Source: Cloacibacterium sp. TD35 | GTDB taxonomy: Bacteria > Bacteroidota > Bacteroidia > Flavobacteriales > Weeksellaceae | NCBI RefSeq assembly: GCF_028864635.1 | Contig: NZ_CP104850.1 | Location: 564,001-628,000, forward strand | Length of the DNA: 64,000 bases | Direction: 5' to 3' | Part shown: piece by piece, positions 39,957 to 48,826 of the stretch | Position numbering within the stretch: position 1 is the first letter of the stretch | Layout of the letters: each line of letters begins with the position of its first letter | Notes under the pieces: generated by a model | The model's input: the letters and a program-made list of their open reading frames with translations, nothing else | The model's database searches: none | What the model was told of the DNA's origin: nothing | Position numbers and translations under genes: made by a program

Positions 39957-41600
39957 TTGAAAAAACTAATTCCATTTTTAATTTTAACCATTATACTTTC
40001 GTGCACCAAAAAAAATTCAGAATCAGACTCATCTAAAAATAAAATTTATTTAAAAGCCTCAGACTATAGAGATGCTGGTGAAAAAGATTCTGCATATGTT
40101 TATTATGCCCTTGCTAAAAGTGAGTTTTTGAGAAAAAACGACTCGCTTTTTGCTGCAAAATGTTTAATAAACATGGCCATTATCCAAACAGATCAAGGAG
40201 ATCATTTTGGTGGAATAGAAACTTCCCTAGAAGCCGAAAAAATGCTGAAAAAAAATGACAGCATTACCAAACAGCTTAAATCATCTAATTATAATAACTT
40301 GGCTTTGGCTAGCGCAAAACAAGAAAACTATAAAAACGCTGAAAAATATTATGATTTAGCCCTTCAAAATTCCTCCGAGCAAGAATCTCAATACATCTAT
40401 TATAACAATATTGCGAATAACTATTTGGATTTAAAGAACTTCGCAAAGGCAAAAGAATTTTACAACAAAGCTTTAAAAACAAAAGATAGTCTTTCTTACG
40501 CTAGAACGCTCAATAATCTTGGCAGGTGTTTGCTCATCGAAAATAAAAACATTAATGTCTTAAACTATTTTTTACAATCACTTAAAATCAGAGAATCTAA
40601 AGAAGATTACTGGGGGCTGAATTCTAGCTATGCCACTCTTTCTGATTATTACAAAGAAAAAGACCCTCAAAAAGCACTTTTCTACGCAGGAAAAATGTAT
40701 ACAATTGCTCAAAAAATAAAAAGTCCTGATGATAGATTAGAAGCTCTAGAAAAATTAATTTTCCTAGAAAAGTCAGACCATTCAAAAAAATATTTTTCGG
40801 AATATCAAAAACTCAATGACAGCCTGCAAACCTCAAGAGCAAAAGCTAAAAACCAATTTGCACTGATTCGCTACGAAACCGAAAAAGCCAAAACCGAAAA
40901 TATAGAAAACGAGAATCACATCTTTAGACAAAAAGTAGCGATTACATTTCTTATTATAGGTTTAATTACAGGATTATTTTGGTACATGAGAAGGAAAAAA
41001 AGATTAGAACAAGAAAAAGAAATTGAAATAAAAAACACGCAGATAAAATATTCTAAAAAAATACATGATGTAGTAGCCAATGGACTTTACCAAACCATGA
41101 TTGAAGTAGAGAATCAAGATAAACTAGACAAAGAAAAGCTACTCAACAAATTAGAAAAAATGTATGAAGAGTCCAGAGATATTGCACATGAAGAACTCTA
41201 CGAAAAAGCAGAGAAAGATTTTTCGGTAAAACTTTTTGAAATGATTTCTTCTTATTCTTCACCACAGCAAAAAGTTCTAGTTATAGGAAATGAGCAAAAT
41301 ATTTGGCAGAATATTTCTAAGAATGCACAATCAGAGATTTTTTATTCAATCAGAGAGCTTATGATTAACATGAAAAAACACAGTCAAGCTACCCTAGTTT
41401 CCGTTAAATTTGAAAAATCTGAAAATATTTTGAAAATAAAATACAGTGACAATGGCCTTGGAATGGACAATATAGAAAACAAAAAAATTTCCGGGATTAA
41501 AAATACGGAAAACCGTATTGAATCCATTGGCGGAGATATTAACTTTGAGAAAAATATAAATAAAGGATTACTGGTAAATATTTCTATTCCAATACTTTAA
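39957..41600 (+). CDS. TPR-containing sensor histidine kinase (lipoprotein-type signal)
   Basis: 547 residues with a TTG start, chosen because it alone supplies the signal sequence (MKKLIPFLILTIILSC). Residues 30-290 are TPR repeats, for example NNLALASAKQENYKNAEKYYDLAL. One transmembrane helix (about 323-342) leads to a cytoplasmic kinase with H370 in SKKIHDVVANGLYQ (HisKA_3/DesK type), an N-box MKKHSQA and a G-box DNGLGM. The periplasmic TPR part would sense a partner. Its response regulator follows after three bases. Confidence 0.88.
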   Translation: MKKLIPFLILTIILSCTKKNSESDSSKNKIYLKASDYRDAGEKDSAYVYYALAKSEFLRKNDSLFAAKCLINMAIIQTDQGDHFGGIETSLEAEKMLKKNDSITKQLKSSNYNNLALASAKQENYKNAEKYYDLALQNSSEQESQYIYYNNIANNYLDLKNFAKAKEFYNKALKTKDSLSYARTLNNLGRCLLIENKNINVLNYFLQSLKIRESKEDYWGLNSSYATLSDYYKEKDPQKALFYAGKMYTIAQKIKSPDDRLEALEKLIFLEKSDHSKKYFSEYQKLNDSLQTSRAKAKNQFALIRYETEKAKTENIENENHIFRQKVAITFLIIGLITGLFWYMRRKKRLEQEKEIEIKNTQIKYSKKIHDVVANGLYQTMIEVENQDKLDKEKLLNKLEKMYEESRDIAHEELYEKAEKDFSVKLFEMISSYSSPQQKVLVIGNEQNIWQNISKNAQSEIFYSIRELMINMKKHSQATLVSVKFEKSENILKIKYSDNGLGMDNIENKKISGIKNTENRIESIGGDINFEKNINKGLLVNISIPIL

Positions 41601-41603
41601 AAA

Positions 41604-42266
41604 ATGTTTAGCAAAATACTAATAGCCGAAGACCACGAAATTAGAAATCTAGGAGTCATCAAAACTCTAGAAGAATTACAAATTAAAAACTATGAATTTG
41701 TAAGCTACTGTGATGACGCAATTACTAAATTAAAAACTGCAATTTCAGAAGAAAACCCATATGATTTACTGATTACCGATTTATCTTTTGATGGGGATTC
41801 TCGCGTACAAAAACTCACTTCTGGTCAGGAGCTTATCACCGAAGTAAGACAATTACTGCCCGATATTAAAATCATCGCTTTTTCTATCGAGAAAAAACCT
41901 TCAATCATTGATGAACTTTTTAAAAAACACCATATCAATGGCTTTGTGAGCAAAGGTAGAAATGACGCCAAAGAATTAAAAAACGCCATCAAAAAAGTAT
42001 ATGAGGATAAAATTGTTATTCCTCAAGAAATTATTAATTCTATTAGGAATAATTCATTTGAATTTACCAATTATGACGTGCATTTAGTAGAGCTTTTGGC
42101 TAAAGGATGGCGTCAACAAGAAATAGAAGATCATTTTAAAAGCAACCATATAAAGCCTGATAGCAGAAGTTCTATAGAAAAACGTTTGAGTGAATTGCGT
42201 GAAAATTTAGATGCCAAAAACAATATAGAAATGGTAGTGATTTGCAAAGATTTAGGGATTATTTAG
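41604..42266 (+). CDS. Response regulator with LuxR-like output domain
   Basis: 220 residues. The receiver domain has AEDHEIRN acidic residues, phospho-acceptor D59 in LLITDLSFDG, and Lys in FVSKGR. The C-terminal part (about 155-215, VHLVELLAKGWRQQEIEDHF and SSIEKRLSELRENL) resembles a LuxR/NarL helix-turn-helix but is divergent. It pairs with the kinase immediately upstream. Confidence 0.85.
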   Translation: MFSKILIAEDHEIRNLGVIKTLEELQIKNYEFVSYCDDAITKLKTAISEENPYDLLITDLSFDGDSRVQKLTSGQELITEVRQLLPDIKIIAFSIEKKPSIIDELFKKHHINGFVSKGRNDAKELKNAIKKVYEDKIVIPQEIINSIRNNSFEFTNYDVHLVELLAKGWRQQEIEDHFKSNHIKPDSRSSIEKRLSELRENLDAKNNIEMVVICKDLGII

Positions 42267-42329
42267 CTTCATTAAATACAATCCTTTAATTTATTAATCT
42301 GATAATGATAATAAAAATATAGAAGGAAT

Positions 42330-42551
42330 ATGAAATTCTCAAAAAGCCACATATTAAAATTTTTTGCTTCATTTATTTACTTCGTTTTTATGATGTCTAA
42401 TTTTGCATTAGTTGCAGAAATTATCTTGAATTTGGTTATTAGGAACAAAGTTTTTAATGCTAACATTCTCTATTTTTTCTTTATTGCTTTGAGCTTTCTA
42501 CTCATCATTTTACAATACAGAATTCAATTAGAGAAAAAAACTTCACCATAA
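42330..42551 (+). CDS. Small two-helix membrane protein, unknown
   Basis: 73 residues with two hydrophobic helices (about 9-37 and 44-63) and basic ends (MKFSKSH, QLEKKTSP). It starts 63 bases after the response regulator on the same strand and may be part of that signalling unit. No family is recognised. Confidence 0.5.
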   Translation: MKFSKSHILKFFASFIYFVFMMSNFALVAEIILNLVIRNKVFNANILYFFFIALSFLLIILQYRIQLEKKTSP

Positions 42552-42861
42552 AGTTCTATTAACTAATTAACTAATTTATACTTTAAAAATATAATTTATT
42601 GAAAATTACGGAAAACCGTAATGAAATAAATTTTAATCAGAATATCTTTGCAGGAGTAATCTTCTTTATACTCGATTTTAACGGATGCAAAAAAAATTAC
42701 TTATTAGACTAATAACTATTTTTTATATTACAACACATTTGCATTCTGAGTAAAGTAAGTTTTAAACGGGGAATGGTGGGAGCAATCTCACCATTTATTT
42801 TATAGCTTATGTTTTGGAGATTTTAATCTAAAGCAAAAGAAGAAAACACGAACGAAAAAAG
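42552..42861. other. Non-coding stretch with candidate small-RNA signals
   Basis: No convincing gene. It shows an inverted repeat ATTACGG/CCGTAAT (42605-42622), a -7-like box TATCTTTG (42643-42650) and a hairpin AATGGTGGGA/TCTCACCATT (42772-42795) followed by T-rich sequence. The last two could bound a small RNA of about 150 bases. Confidence 0.4.
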
Positions 42862-42890
42862 AATGGCGAGAAATTATTTTCTCGCCATTT
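42862..42890. terminator. Hairpin overlapping the end of the GNAT gene
   Basis: AATGGCGAGAAA (42862-42873) pairs with TTTCTCGCCATT (42878-42889). The right arm is the last codons of the minus-strand gene, so the terminator is partly coding. Confidence 0.75.
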
Positions 42891-43323
42891 CTGTATGTGG
42901 AATATCATCTTCCAAATATTTTTTCCCTGTATCTTGGAATCCAAAATCACTATAAAATTTAATGAGATAATCTTGTGCAGAAATTCTGCATTCTGTAGTA
43001 TTAAATCTAGTTTTTATAGCTTCTAAAGCAAAACTGATAAGGGTTTTTCCTAGTTTTAAATTTCTGAAATCAGGATGCGTCAGAACTCTTCCAATAGAAG
43101 TTTCTGGATATTTTATCCCTTCGGGGAAAATCCTGCAATATGCAACCACTTTTCCTTCTTTTTCAGCAAAAATATGAAGCGCTTTCTGGTCATAACCATC
43201 AGCATCTAAGTAATAACAAGTTTGCTCTACCACGAAAACCTCTTGTCTCACTTTCAAAATTTCATACAACTCATGAATAGATAACTCTTCGAATGATTTT
43301 ATTTTCCAGATAATGTCTTTCAT
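42874..43323 (-). CDS. GNAT-family N-acetyltransferase, ElaA-like
   Basis: 149 residues. The start IIWKIKSFEELSIHELYEILKVRQEVFVVEQ and DLDADGYDQKALHI-type segment are typical of ElaA proteins, and the acetyl-CoA motif is VLTHPDFRNLKLGKTLI (about 87-103). ElaA-type enzymes are cytoplasmic with unknown substrates. The gene follows engB on the same strand after a gap of 33 bases. Confidence 0.85.
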   Translation of the reverse strand: MKDIIWKIKSFEELSIHELYEILKVRQEVFVVEQTCYYLDADGYDQKALHIFAEKEGKVVAYCRIFPEGIKYPETSIGRVLTHPDFRNLKLGKTLISFALEAIKTRFNTTECRISAQDYLIKFYSDFGFQDTGKKYLEDDIPHTEMARK

Positions 43324-43356
43324 TTTAATAGAAATCTTTAAGCTTATAAACTCTTT

Positions 43357-43977
43357 TTAGGAGAACTTCACTTTATTTTTAACCAAATAAACATTAGTTT
43401 TTTCGATGAATTTCAGAATTTCATCACCACCCATTTTCTTTTCGGCAGAAGTAATATAAATATCAGGTAAATCTTCCCAAGTTTCTAGAAGTTTGGTTTT
43501 ATATACTTCTACATTTCTGTCGGCAGCTCCAGGTTTTAGCTTATCTTGTTTCGTGAAAACAATAGAAAACGGCACGCCATTTTCTCCGCACCATTCCATA
43601 AATTCTAAATCTATTTTTTGGGGAGTATGTCTTATATCAACTAAAACAAAAAGGTTTACCAAATTTTTTCTATTCAGAATATAATTGGTGATGAGTTTTT
43701 CAAAATCTTTTCTCAAACTTTTAGAAACTTTAGCATAACCATAGCCAGGTAAATCGGTAAGATACCAATTTTCATTTACCAAAAAATGGTTAATCAGCTG
43801 TGTTTTCCCAGGAGTTTGAGAGGTTTTTGCCAAATCTTTATGATTCATAATGGCATTGATTAACGAAGATTTCCCCACGTTACTTCTCCCGATAAAAGCA
43901 TATTCAGGAATCGTAGGTTCTGGGCACTCTTGCCATTTCCCACTAGATTTTACAAAGTTTACAGTCTTTACTATCAT
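43357..43977 (-). CDS. engB: Ribosome biogenesis GTPase YsxC/EngB
   Basis: 206 residues from the ATG at 43977; an upstream TTG (44001) lies inside a hairpin and is rejected. G1 is [12 protein letters not shown]2 region [12 protein letters not shown]3 DLPGYGYA, G4 FTKQDKL, G5 ITSAEK. EngB is an essential GTPase for 50S subunit assembly. It sits between the alpha/beta hydrolase and the GNAT gene on the minus strand. Confidence 0.93.
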   Translation of the reverse strand: MIVKTVNFVKSSGKWQECPEPTIPEYAFIGRSNVGKSSLINAIMNHKDLAKTSQTPGKTQLINHFLVNENWYLTDLPGYGYAKVSKSLRKDFEKLITNYILNRKNLVNLFVLVDIRHTPQKIDLEFMEWCGENGVPFSIVFTKQDKLKPGAADRNVEVYKTKLLETWEDLPDIYITSAEKKMGGDEILKFIEKTNVYLVKNKVKFS

Positions 43978-43981
43978 ATTC

Positions 43982-44008
43982 AAAAAATGGAAGCTTTTCA
44001 ACTTCCAT
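43982..44008 (-). terminator. Hairpin with T-run between hydrolase gene and engB
   Basis: On the minus strand TGGAAG and CTTCCA (44002-44007 and 43988-43993) form a stem followed by TTTTTT, ending four bases before the engB start codon. It may act as terminator or attenuator. Confidence 0.55.
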
Positions 44009-44029
44009 CATTATTTTTTCAACTTAATT

Positions 44030-44791
44030 CTAAATTTTATCTTTTAACCAGTTGTAAAGAATTTCATTAAACTCTTCTGGTTTTTCCATCATCGCAGCGT
44101 GACCGCATTCATCTAACCAGAACAAGTCTGAATTAGGAATTTGCCTATCCATTTCTTCTGCCACATCTGGTGGAGTTACTCCATCTTGTTTTCCCCAAAT
44201 AATACAAGTTGGCTGTTTTATTTTTGGCAAATCATGGAGCATGTTATGCTTAATAGCACTTTTCGCTAAAAGCACTGTTTTAATGCCTTTCATTCTATCA
44301 TTTACCACTGCGAAAACCTCATCTACTAATTCATCTGTAGCTACTTTCGGGTCAAAGAAAACTTCTTCTGTTTTCTTTTTGATATAGTCTCTGTCACCTC
44401 TTCTTGGAAAGGTTTCTCCAAAACTTTTTTCGTATAAACCAGAACTTCCTGTTAAAACTAAAGAATGGACTAACTCTGGATTAGCTAATGTTAGAATAAG
44501 GCCAATATGGCCTCCCATAGAATTCCCCATTAAAGTTACGGGTTGTCCTATTTTATCTTTTATAAATCTTGCTACATATTTTGCAATGCTGGTAAGATTA
44601 GTATTCAGCACTGGCAAATCATAAATAGGAAGCTGCGGAACATAAACTTTGTAACCTTTTTCTGAGAAATAAGTAATCATTTTATCAAAATTACTTAAGC
44701 CTCCCATCAATCCATGTAGAAGTACCATAGGATGACCTTCTCCGCTTTCTATAAATGTATATTTCTTCTCCTTTTTGGTATTAAAAATCAT
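44030..44791 (-). CDS. Alpha/beta-fold hydrolase
   Basis: 253 residues. Oxyanion-hole region LLHGLMGGLSNFDKM (about 24-38), nucleophile elbow GNSMGGHIG (Ser near 93), acid in IWGKQDGVTPPDVAEEM, base His in DECGHAAMMEKPEEF (about 231). Esterase or lipase-type activity is likely; the substrate is unknown. No signal peptide. It is divergent from the dcw cluster. Confidence 0.85.
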   Translation of the reverse strand: MIFNTKKEKKYTFIESGEGHPMVLLHGLMGGLSNFDKMITYFSEKGYKVYVPQLPIYDLPVLNTNLTSIAKYVARFIKDKIGQPVTLMGNSMGGHIGLILTLANPELVHSLVLTGSSGLYEKSFGETFPRRGDRDYIKKKTEEVFFDPKVATDELVDEVFAVVNDRMKGIKTVLLAKSAIKHNMLHDLPKIKQPTCIIWGKQDGVTPPDVAEEMDRQIPNSDLFWLDECGHAAMMEKPEEFNEILYNWLKDKI

Positions 44792-44987
44792 ATAAAGTAT
44801 CTGTCAAACGCAAAAATACAAAAAAAATAGAATTTTGACCCGTTTTTATCATGTTAATTTCATTTAATACATATCAATTACCCTTACATCTAGCCTTATA
44901 TAACATCCTTTCATTAACATTTTACTAATCAATCAGTTAGCTACAAAAAGCTCTGCGATTAAAAAGTTATCAACATTAAGTTAAAAA

Positions 44988-45003
44988 GTGGGAAAAAGTG
45001 GGA
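44988..45003 (+). promoter_or_regulatory. Two MraZ boxes
   Basis: GTGGGA occurs at 44988-44993 and 44998-45003, ten bases apart, the repeat unit and spacing of known MraZ operators. They lie 20-35 bases upstream of the -7 box, so bound MraZ would cover the -33 region. Confidence 0.75.
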
Positions 45004-45022
45004 AATTTTAGAAAATAATAAA

Positions 45023-45030
45023 TAAATTTG
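45023..45030 (+). promoter_or_regulatory. Predicted -7 box of the dcw operon
   Basis: TAAATTTG fits TAnnTTTG; six bases separate it from the mraZ ATG at 45037. Confidence 0.6.
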
Positions 45031-45036
45031 CTCCAA

Positions 45037-45501
45037 ATGATTCATTTCTACGAAACATATGAATGCAAGATTGATGACAAAGGCAGAATAAAGCTTCCTT
45101 CGTCATTAGTAAAACTATTGCAAAGTTCTGAAGATAAGAACTTTGTAATTAAGCGTGCTGTGTTTCAGAATTGCTTAGAAGTTTACCCGATGCAGCCTTG
45201 GGAAAAACTGATGAAAAAGATAAACGGACTGAACCGTTTCGTGAAAAAGAATGCAGATTTCATCAGAATGTTTACCGCCGGTGTAAAAAACGTAGAGCTA
45301 GATTCTTCTGAGAGAATTCTTATTCCAAAAGATTTAAAACAATTTGCCAACCTTCATAAAGAAATCGTGATTTCTGGGGCGGGTGAACTGTTTGAAATTT
45401 GGGATAAAGAAGCGTATGAAAAAGTAATTGCTACCAACGAAGTTGATTTCGGGAAACTAACCGAAGAGGTGATGGGCGAAATCAATTTTGACGAAGAATA
45501 A
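45037..45501 (+). CDS. mraZ: Transcriptional regulator MraZ
   Basis: 154 residues from the ATG at 45037; a TTG at 45028 lies inside the promoter box. Two SpoVT/AbrB-like halves are seen: YECKIDDKGRIKLPSSL (about 6-22) and VELDSSERILIPKDLKQFA (about 88-106). MraZ forms a ring that binds GTGGG repeats and represses its own dcw operon; two such repeats lie upstream. First gene of the cluster. Confidence 0.95.
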   Translation: MIHFYETYECKIDDKGRIKLPSSLVKLLQSSEDKNFVIKRAVFQNCLEVYPMQPWEKLMKKINGLNRFVKKNADFIRMFTAGVKNVELDSSERILIPKDLKQFANLHKEIVISGAGELFEIWDKEAYEKVIATNEVDFGKLTEEVMGEINFDEE

Positions 45502-45541
45502 TCTCTACACCTCAATTTTATAATTTTTTAAATCTAATAGA

Positions 45542-46435
45542 ATGTATCACAATCCTGTATTATTAAAGGAAAGTATAGACGCTCTCATCACTAATCCTGA
45601 TGGAGTTTACGTAGATGTAACTTTCGGAGGAGGCGGGCATTCTCGTGAAATATTAAAAAGACTTTCCAGCAAAGGAAAATTATACAGCTTCGATCAAGAT
45701 TTAGACGCACTCAACAATTCAATTGATGATGAGAGATTTACATTAATCAATCAGAATTTTAGATTTTTAGAAAACTCACTATTGATGTACGGAGTTACCG
45801 AAGTAGACGGAATTTTAGGAGATTTAGGCGTTTCTTCTCATCAATTTGATGCTGCAGAACGTGGTTTTTCTACCAGAAGTGATGCGCCTCTAGACATGAG
45901 AATGAACGTGATGCAACATCTAGATGCCAAAAAAATAGTAAATGAATATGAAGAAGAACATTTGGCAGATATTTTCTACTACTATGGTGAAATAAGAGAA
46001 GCCAGAAAACTGGCGAGAGAAATTGTACACGCTAGAAAATCAAAGGAAATTGTAACGACTCAAGATTTAAAAAATGTGTTCAGTTATATTCCACAATTTA
46101 AGCAAAATAAATTTTTTGCACAGTTATTCCAAGCGATTAGAATAGAGGTAAACCAAGAGCTAGAAGTTTTAAAAGAAATGTTGCTACAATCTTATAAAAT
46201 CTTGAAAAAAGAAGGAAGATTAGTGGTGATTTCTTATCATTCCTTAGAAGACAGACTGGTAAAGCGCTTTCTAAAAAACGGAATGTTCGAAGGCGAACCA
46301 GAACGCGATATTTATGGAAATTATGCTAAAGCTTTTGAATTGTTAAAAAGCAAAGCCATCATTCCAACAGAAGAAGAAATAGAAGAAAATTCTAGAGCAA
46401 GAAGCGCTAAAATGCGAGTAGGAATTAAATTATAA
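45542..46435 (+). CDS. rsmH: 16S rRNA (cytosine(1402)-N(4))-methyltransferase RsmH
   Basis: 297 residues. The SAM-binding start YHNPVLLKESIDAL and VDVTFGGGGHSREIL, DGILGDLGVSSHQFD, and the C-terminal VVISYHSLEDRLVKRF and SRARSAKMRVG are all RsmH hallmarks. It methylates C1402 in the ribosomal P site. Second gene of the dcw cluster. Confidence 0.96.
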   Translation: MYHNPVLLKESIDALITNPDGVYVDVTFGGGGHSREILKRLSSKGKLYSFDQDLDALNNSIDDERFTLINQNFRFLENSLLMYGVTEVDGILGDLGVSSHQFDAAERGFSTRSDAPLDMRMNVMQHLDAKKIVNEYEEEHLADIFYYYGEIREARKLAREIVHARKSKEIVTTQDLKNVFSYIPQFKQNKFFAQLFQAIRIEVNQELEVLKEMLLQSYKILKKEGRLVVISYHSLEDRLVKRFLKNGMFEGEPERDIYGNYAKAFELLKSKAIIPTEEEIEENSRARSAKMRVGIKL

Positions 46436-46454
46436 TTAAAATCAGACAAAGTCT

Positions 46455-46823
46455 GTGGCAAAAAGAGTAACATATAATAAAAAACCGAAGAAACTTACTT
46501 TCATGGATATCATGAAGGGGAATTTCTTAAACCGTGATGAAGTAAAAGTTCATTACAAATATTTTTTACTCATTTTTTCCTTGTTAATGATTATGATTTA
46601 TAGCAATCACTTGGTCAACAAAAAAATAGAAACCGTAAATCAACTTAAAGAACAGGCAGAAGAATATAAATCTAGAAATGCTTACGCACAGAGTAGATTG
46701 ATTAAAGTAAGAATGGAAAGTGAGCTAAGCAAAGAAATGGAAGAAGATTCTCTGATGTCTTTAGAAAACCATCCACATAAACTTTTAATAAAAGTAGACA
46801 GTTTAGAAAATGGCAATGAATAG
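46455..46823 (+). CDS. ftsL: FtsL-like division protein
   Basis: 122 residues with a GTG start. A basic cytoplasmic N-terminus, one transmembrane helix (about 37-52, YFLLIFSLLMIMIYSNHL) and a coiled-coil periplasmic part (about 55-105) match the bitopic topology of FtsL. Sequence similarity to FtsL is weak in general, so the call rests on topology and position between rsmH and ftsI. Overlaps ftsI by 14 bases. Confidence 0.8.
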   Translation: MAKRVTYNKKPKKLTFMDIMKGNFLNRDEVKVHYKYFLLIFSLLMIMIYSNHLVNKKIETVNQLKEQAEEYKSRNAYAQSRLIKVRMESELSKEMEEDSLMSLENHPHKLLIKVDSLENGNE

Positions 46824-48825
46824 TAATGAATATGATATCAAACGCGGCAGAGCGTTAAAATGGGGTTACCTTTTTGCAGGGGTAGCTTTCATCGTATTTG
46901 TTATGTTTCTGACAAGAATTATTTTTTTACAAAATACCAATGTAGAAGAATTTGAAGACAATTATATCAGTAAGAATTACAGAGAAGCCACTTTAAAAGC
47001 TGCTCGTGGAAACCTTTTTGCGTCAGATGGTTCTATTTTAGCAACCACTGTAATGAGATACGATGCATATATCGATTTTAAAACCATCAAGGATTCTGTT
47101 TACGATAATAATATTGGCGCATTAACTGATTCTTTGAGCCAAATGTTTGGTAAACCAAGGGTTCATTACAGAAAAATCTTTGACGAACAAAAAAAGAAAA
47201 AAAATCAATATTTTTCTTTGGTAAGAGGTTTAGACTTCGACCAATATGACAGAATTAAAAAATTCCCGATTTTCAGTAAAAAAGATAAAAAAACAGGGAA
47301 ATTTAAGAAAAACAGATGTTTAATTATCGATAGAAAATTCCGCAGAGAACTGGCAACTGCTCAAATTGGTGCAGGAACAATAGGAATGGATAACGAGATT
47401 GGAAAATCTGGACTTGAAGGCGCTTTTTCTAAATATCTTTCCGGAACAGACGGAAAAAGATTAGAGCAAAGAATCAATTCATCTCAGTGGAAACCAATTG
47501 ATTATTGGAAAGTACAAGATCCTATAGACGGTCAAGATGTTTACACCACAATAGATTTAAGAATTCAAGATATTGCCCATTCTGCTCTAGAAAAACAATT
47601 GTTACACTATGAAGCAGATCATGGTTCAGTTCTCGTAATGGAAGCTGCCACTGGCAAAGTAAGAGCCATGGTAAACCTTAGAAGAAATGAAGAGGGAAAT
47701 TATATAGACGCTTACAATTACGCGCTGAAAGATGCTACAGAACCAGGTTCTACATTTAAGACGGTTTCGCTTTTGGCTGCAATGGACGATGGTTTCATAG
47801 ATGAAAATACCAAAATCAACATTGGTGGAATTTCTTGGACTTATTATAGTCAGAGAATTACAGATTCTCACGCAGGTGGAACGTATGACATCAGTGATAT
47901 TTTAGCACAATCAAGTAACATTGGTGCGGCAAAAATCATCACCCAGCATTATGCAGATAAACCAGATGTTTTCTTAAAACATTTGAAGAGATGGAAACTT
48001 TTTGAAAAATTAGAAATCGAACTTCCAGGTGTTACCAAACCTTCAATTGTAACACCAGAAAATAAAAGATGGAACAAGGCAACATTGGCTTCTCTAGGAT
48101 ATGGTTATAGCGTGAGCCTCAATTTATTACAGCTTACCACTTTCTATAACGGAATTGCCAATAAAGGAAAAATGGTGAAACCGCTTTTCATAGAAAAAAT
48201 CATGAAAGACGGTAAGGTTTCTTATCAAGCAGAACCTCAGGTTTTAGTAGATAAAATGGCTTCTACTGAGGCTATTAATCTAATGACTGCGATGCTTACC
48301 AAAGCGGTAGAAAAAGGAACAGCAAAAAGTATTTTCACTCCAAACATCAAATTGGCAGGAAAAACTGGAACCGCAAGGTTTGAATATTGGAAACCAGGAC
48401 CAACAAAATATCAGGCGAGTTTTGCAGGGTTTTTTCCAGCTGATAATCCTAAATATACTTGTATAGTAATGGTAAACCAACCAAACACTTCAAAAGGATA
48501 TTATGGATCCGTGGTTTCGGCGCCAGTTTTTAAAGAAATTGCAGGAAAAGTGTTCCTTAAAACACCGCTGAATGTAGAAAAAGAGCTTTTAGTAGATAAA
48601 AAGGTGAACCTTAATAAAATGCTAGAACCCAATGTAAAGGTAAATGTGAAAAACGGAGTTCTGCCTAATCTAAAAGGTTTAATGGGGAAAAACATTATTC
48701 CTCAATTAGAAAACCAAGGATACCGAGTTGATTATAAAGGTGTTGGGAAAATAAAAAATCAGTTCCCAATGGCTGGAACTGTCATTAATAAAAACCAAAG
48801 AATTTATTTGGAATTACAGAATTAA
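46810..48825 (+). CDS. ftsI: Penicillin-binding protein, FtsI/PBP3-type transpeptidase with PASTA domain
   Basis: 671 residues. One N-terminal transmembrane helix (about 17-36), a dimerisation domain, then the transpeptidase: nucleophile in EPGSTFK (about 315), SSN (SSNIGAAK), and KTG in LAGKTGTARFE (about 518). A single PASTA-like domain ends the protein (LPNLKGLMGKNIIPQLENQGY). It cross-links septal peptidoglycan with FtsW. Overlaps ftsL and lies one base before murE. Confidence 0.94.
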   Translation: MAMNSNEYDIKRGRALKWGYLFAGVAFIVFVMFLTRIIFLQNTNVEEFEDNYISKNYREATLKAARGNLFASDGSILATTVMRYDAYIDFKTIKDSVYDNNIGALTDSLSQMFGKPRVHYRKIFDEQKKKKNQYFSLVRGLDFDQYDRIKKFPIFSKKDKKTGKFKKNRCLIIDRKFRRELATAQIGAGTIGMDNEIGKSGLEGAFSKYLSGTDGKRLEQRINSSQWKPIDYWKVQDPIDGQDVYTTIDLRIQDIAHSALEKQLLHYEADHGSVLVMEAATGKVRAMVNLRRNEEGNYIDAYNYALKDATEPGSTFKTVSLLAAMDDGFIDENTKINIGGISWTYYSQRITDSHAGGTYDISDILAQSSNIGAAKIITQHYADKPDVFLKHLKRWKLFEKLEIELPGVTKPSIVTPENKRWNKATLASLGYGYSVSLNLLQLTTFYNGIANKGKMVKPLFIEKIMKDGKVSYQAEPQVLVDKMASTEAINLMTAMLTKAVEKGTAKSIFTPNIKLAGKTGTARFEYWKPGPTKYQASFAGFFPADNPKYTCIVMVNQPNTSKGYYGSVVSAPVFKEIAGKVFLKTPLNVEKELLVDKKVNLNKMLEPNVKVNVKNGVLPNLKGLMGKNIIPQLENQGYRVDYKGVGKIKNQFPMAGTVINKNQRIYLELQN

Positions 48826-48826
48826 A

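Noticed and set aside
42597-42714. Short frame with ITENRNEIN, resembling the G-box end of the kinase (NTENRIESIGGDIN), as a pseudogene fragment
   Set aside because: The match is limited to a few residues and driven by a shared GGAAAACCG stretch; not enough to call a remnant.
44961-44975. DnaA-box-like TTATCAACA upstream of mraZ
   Set aside because: Single imperfect site with no cluster and no origin context.
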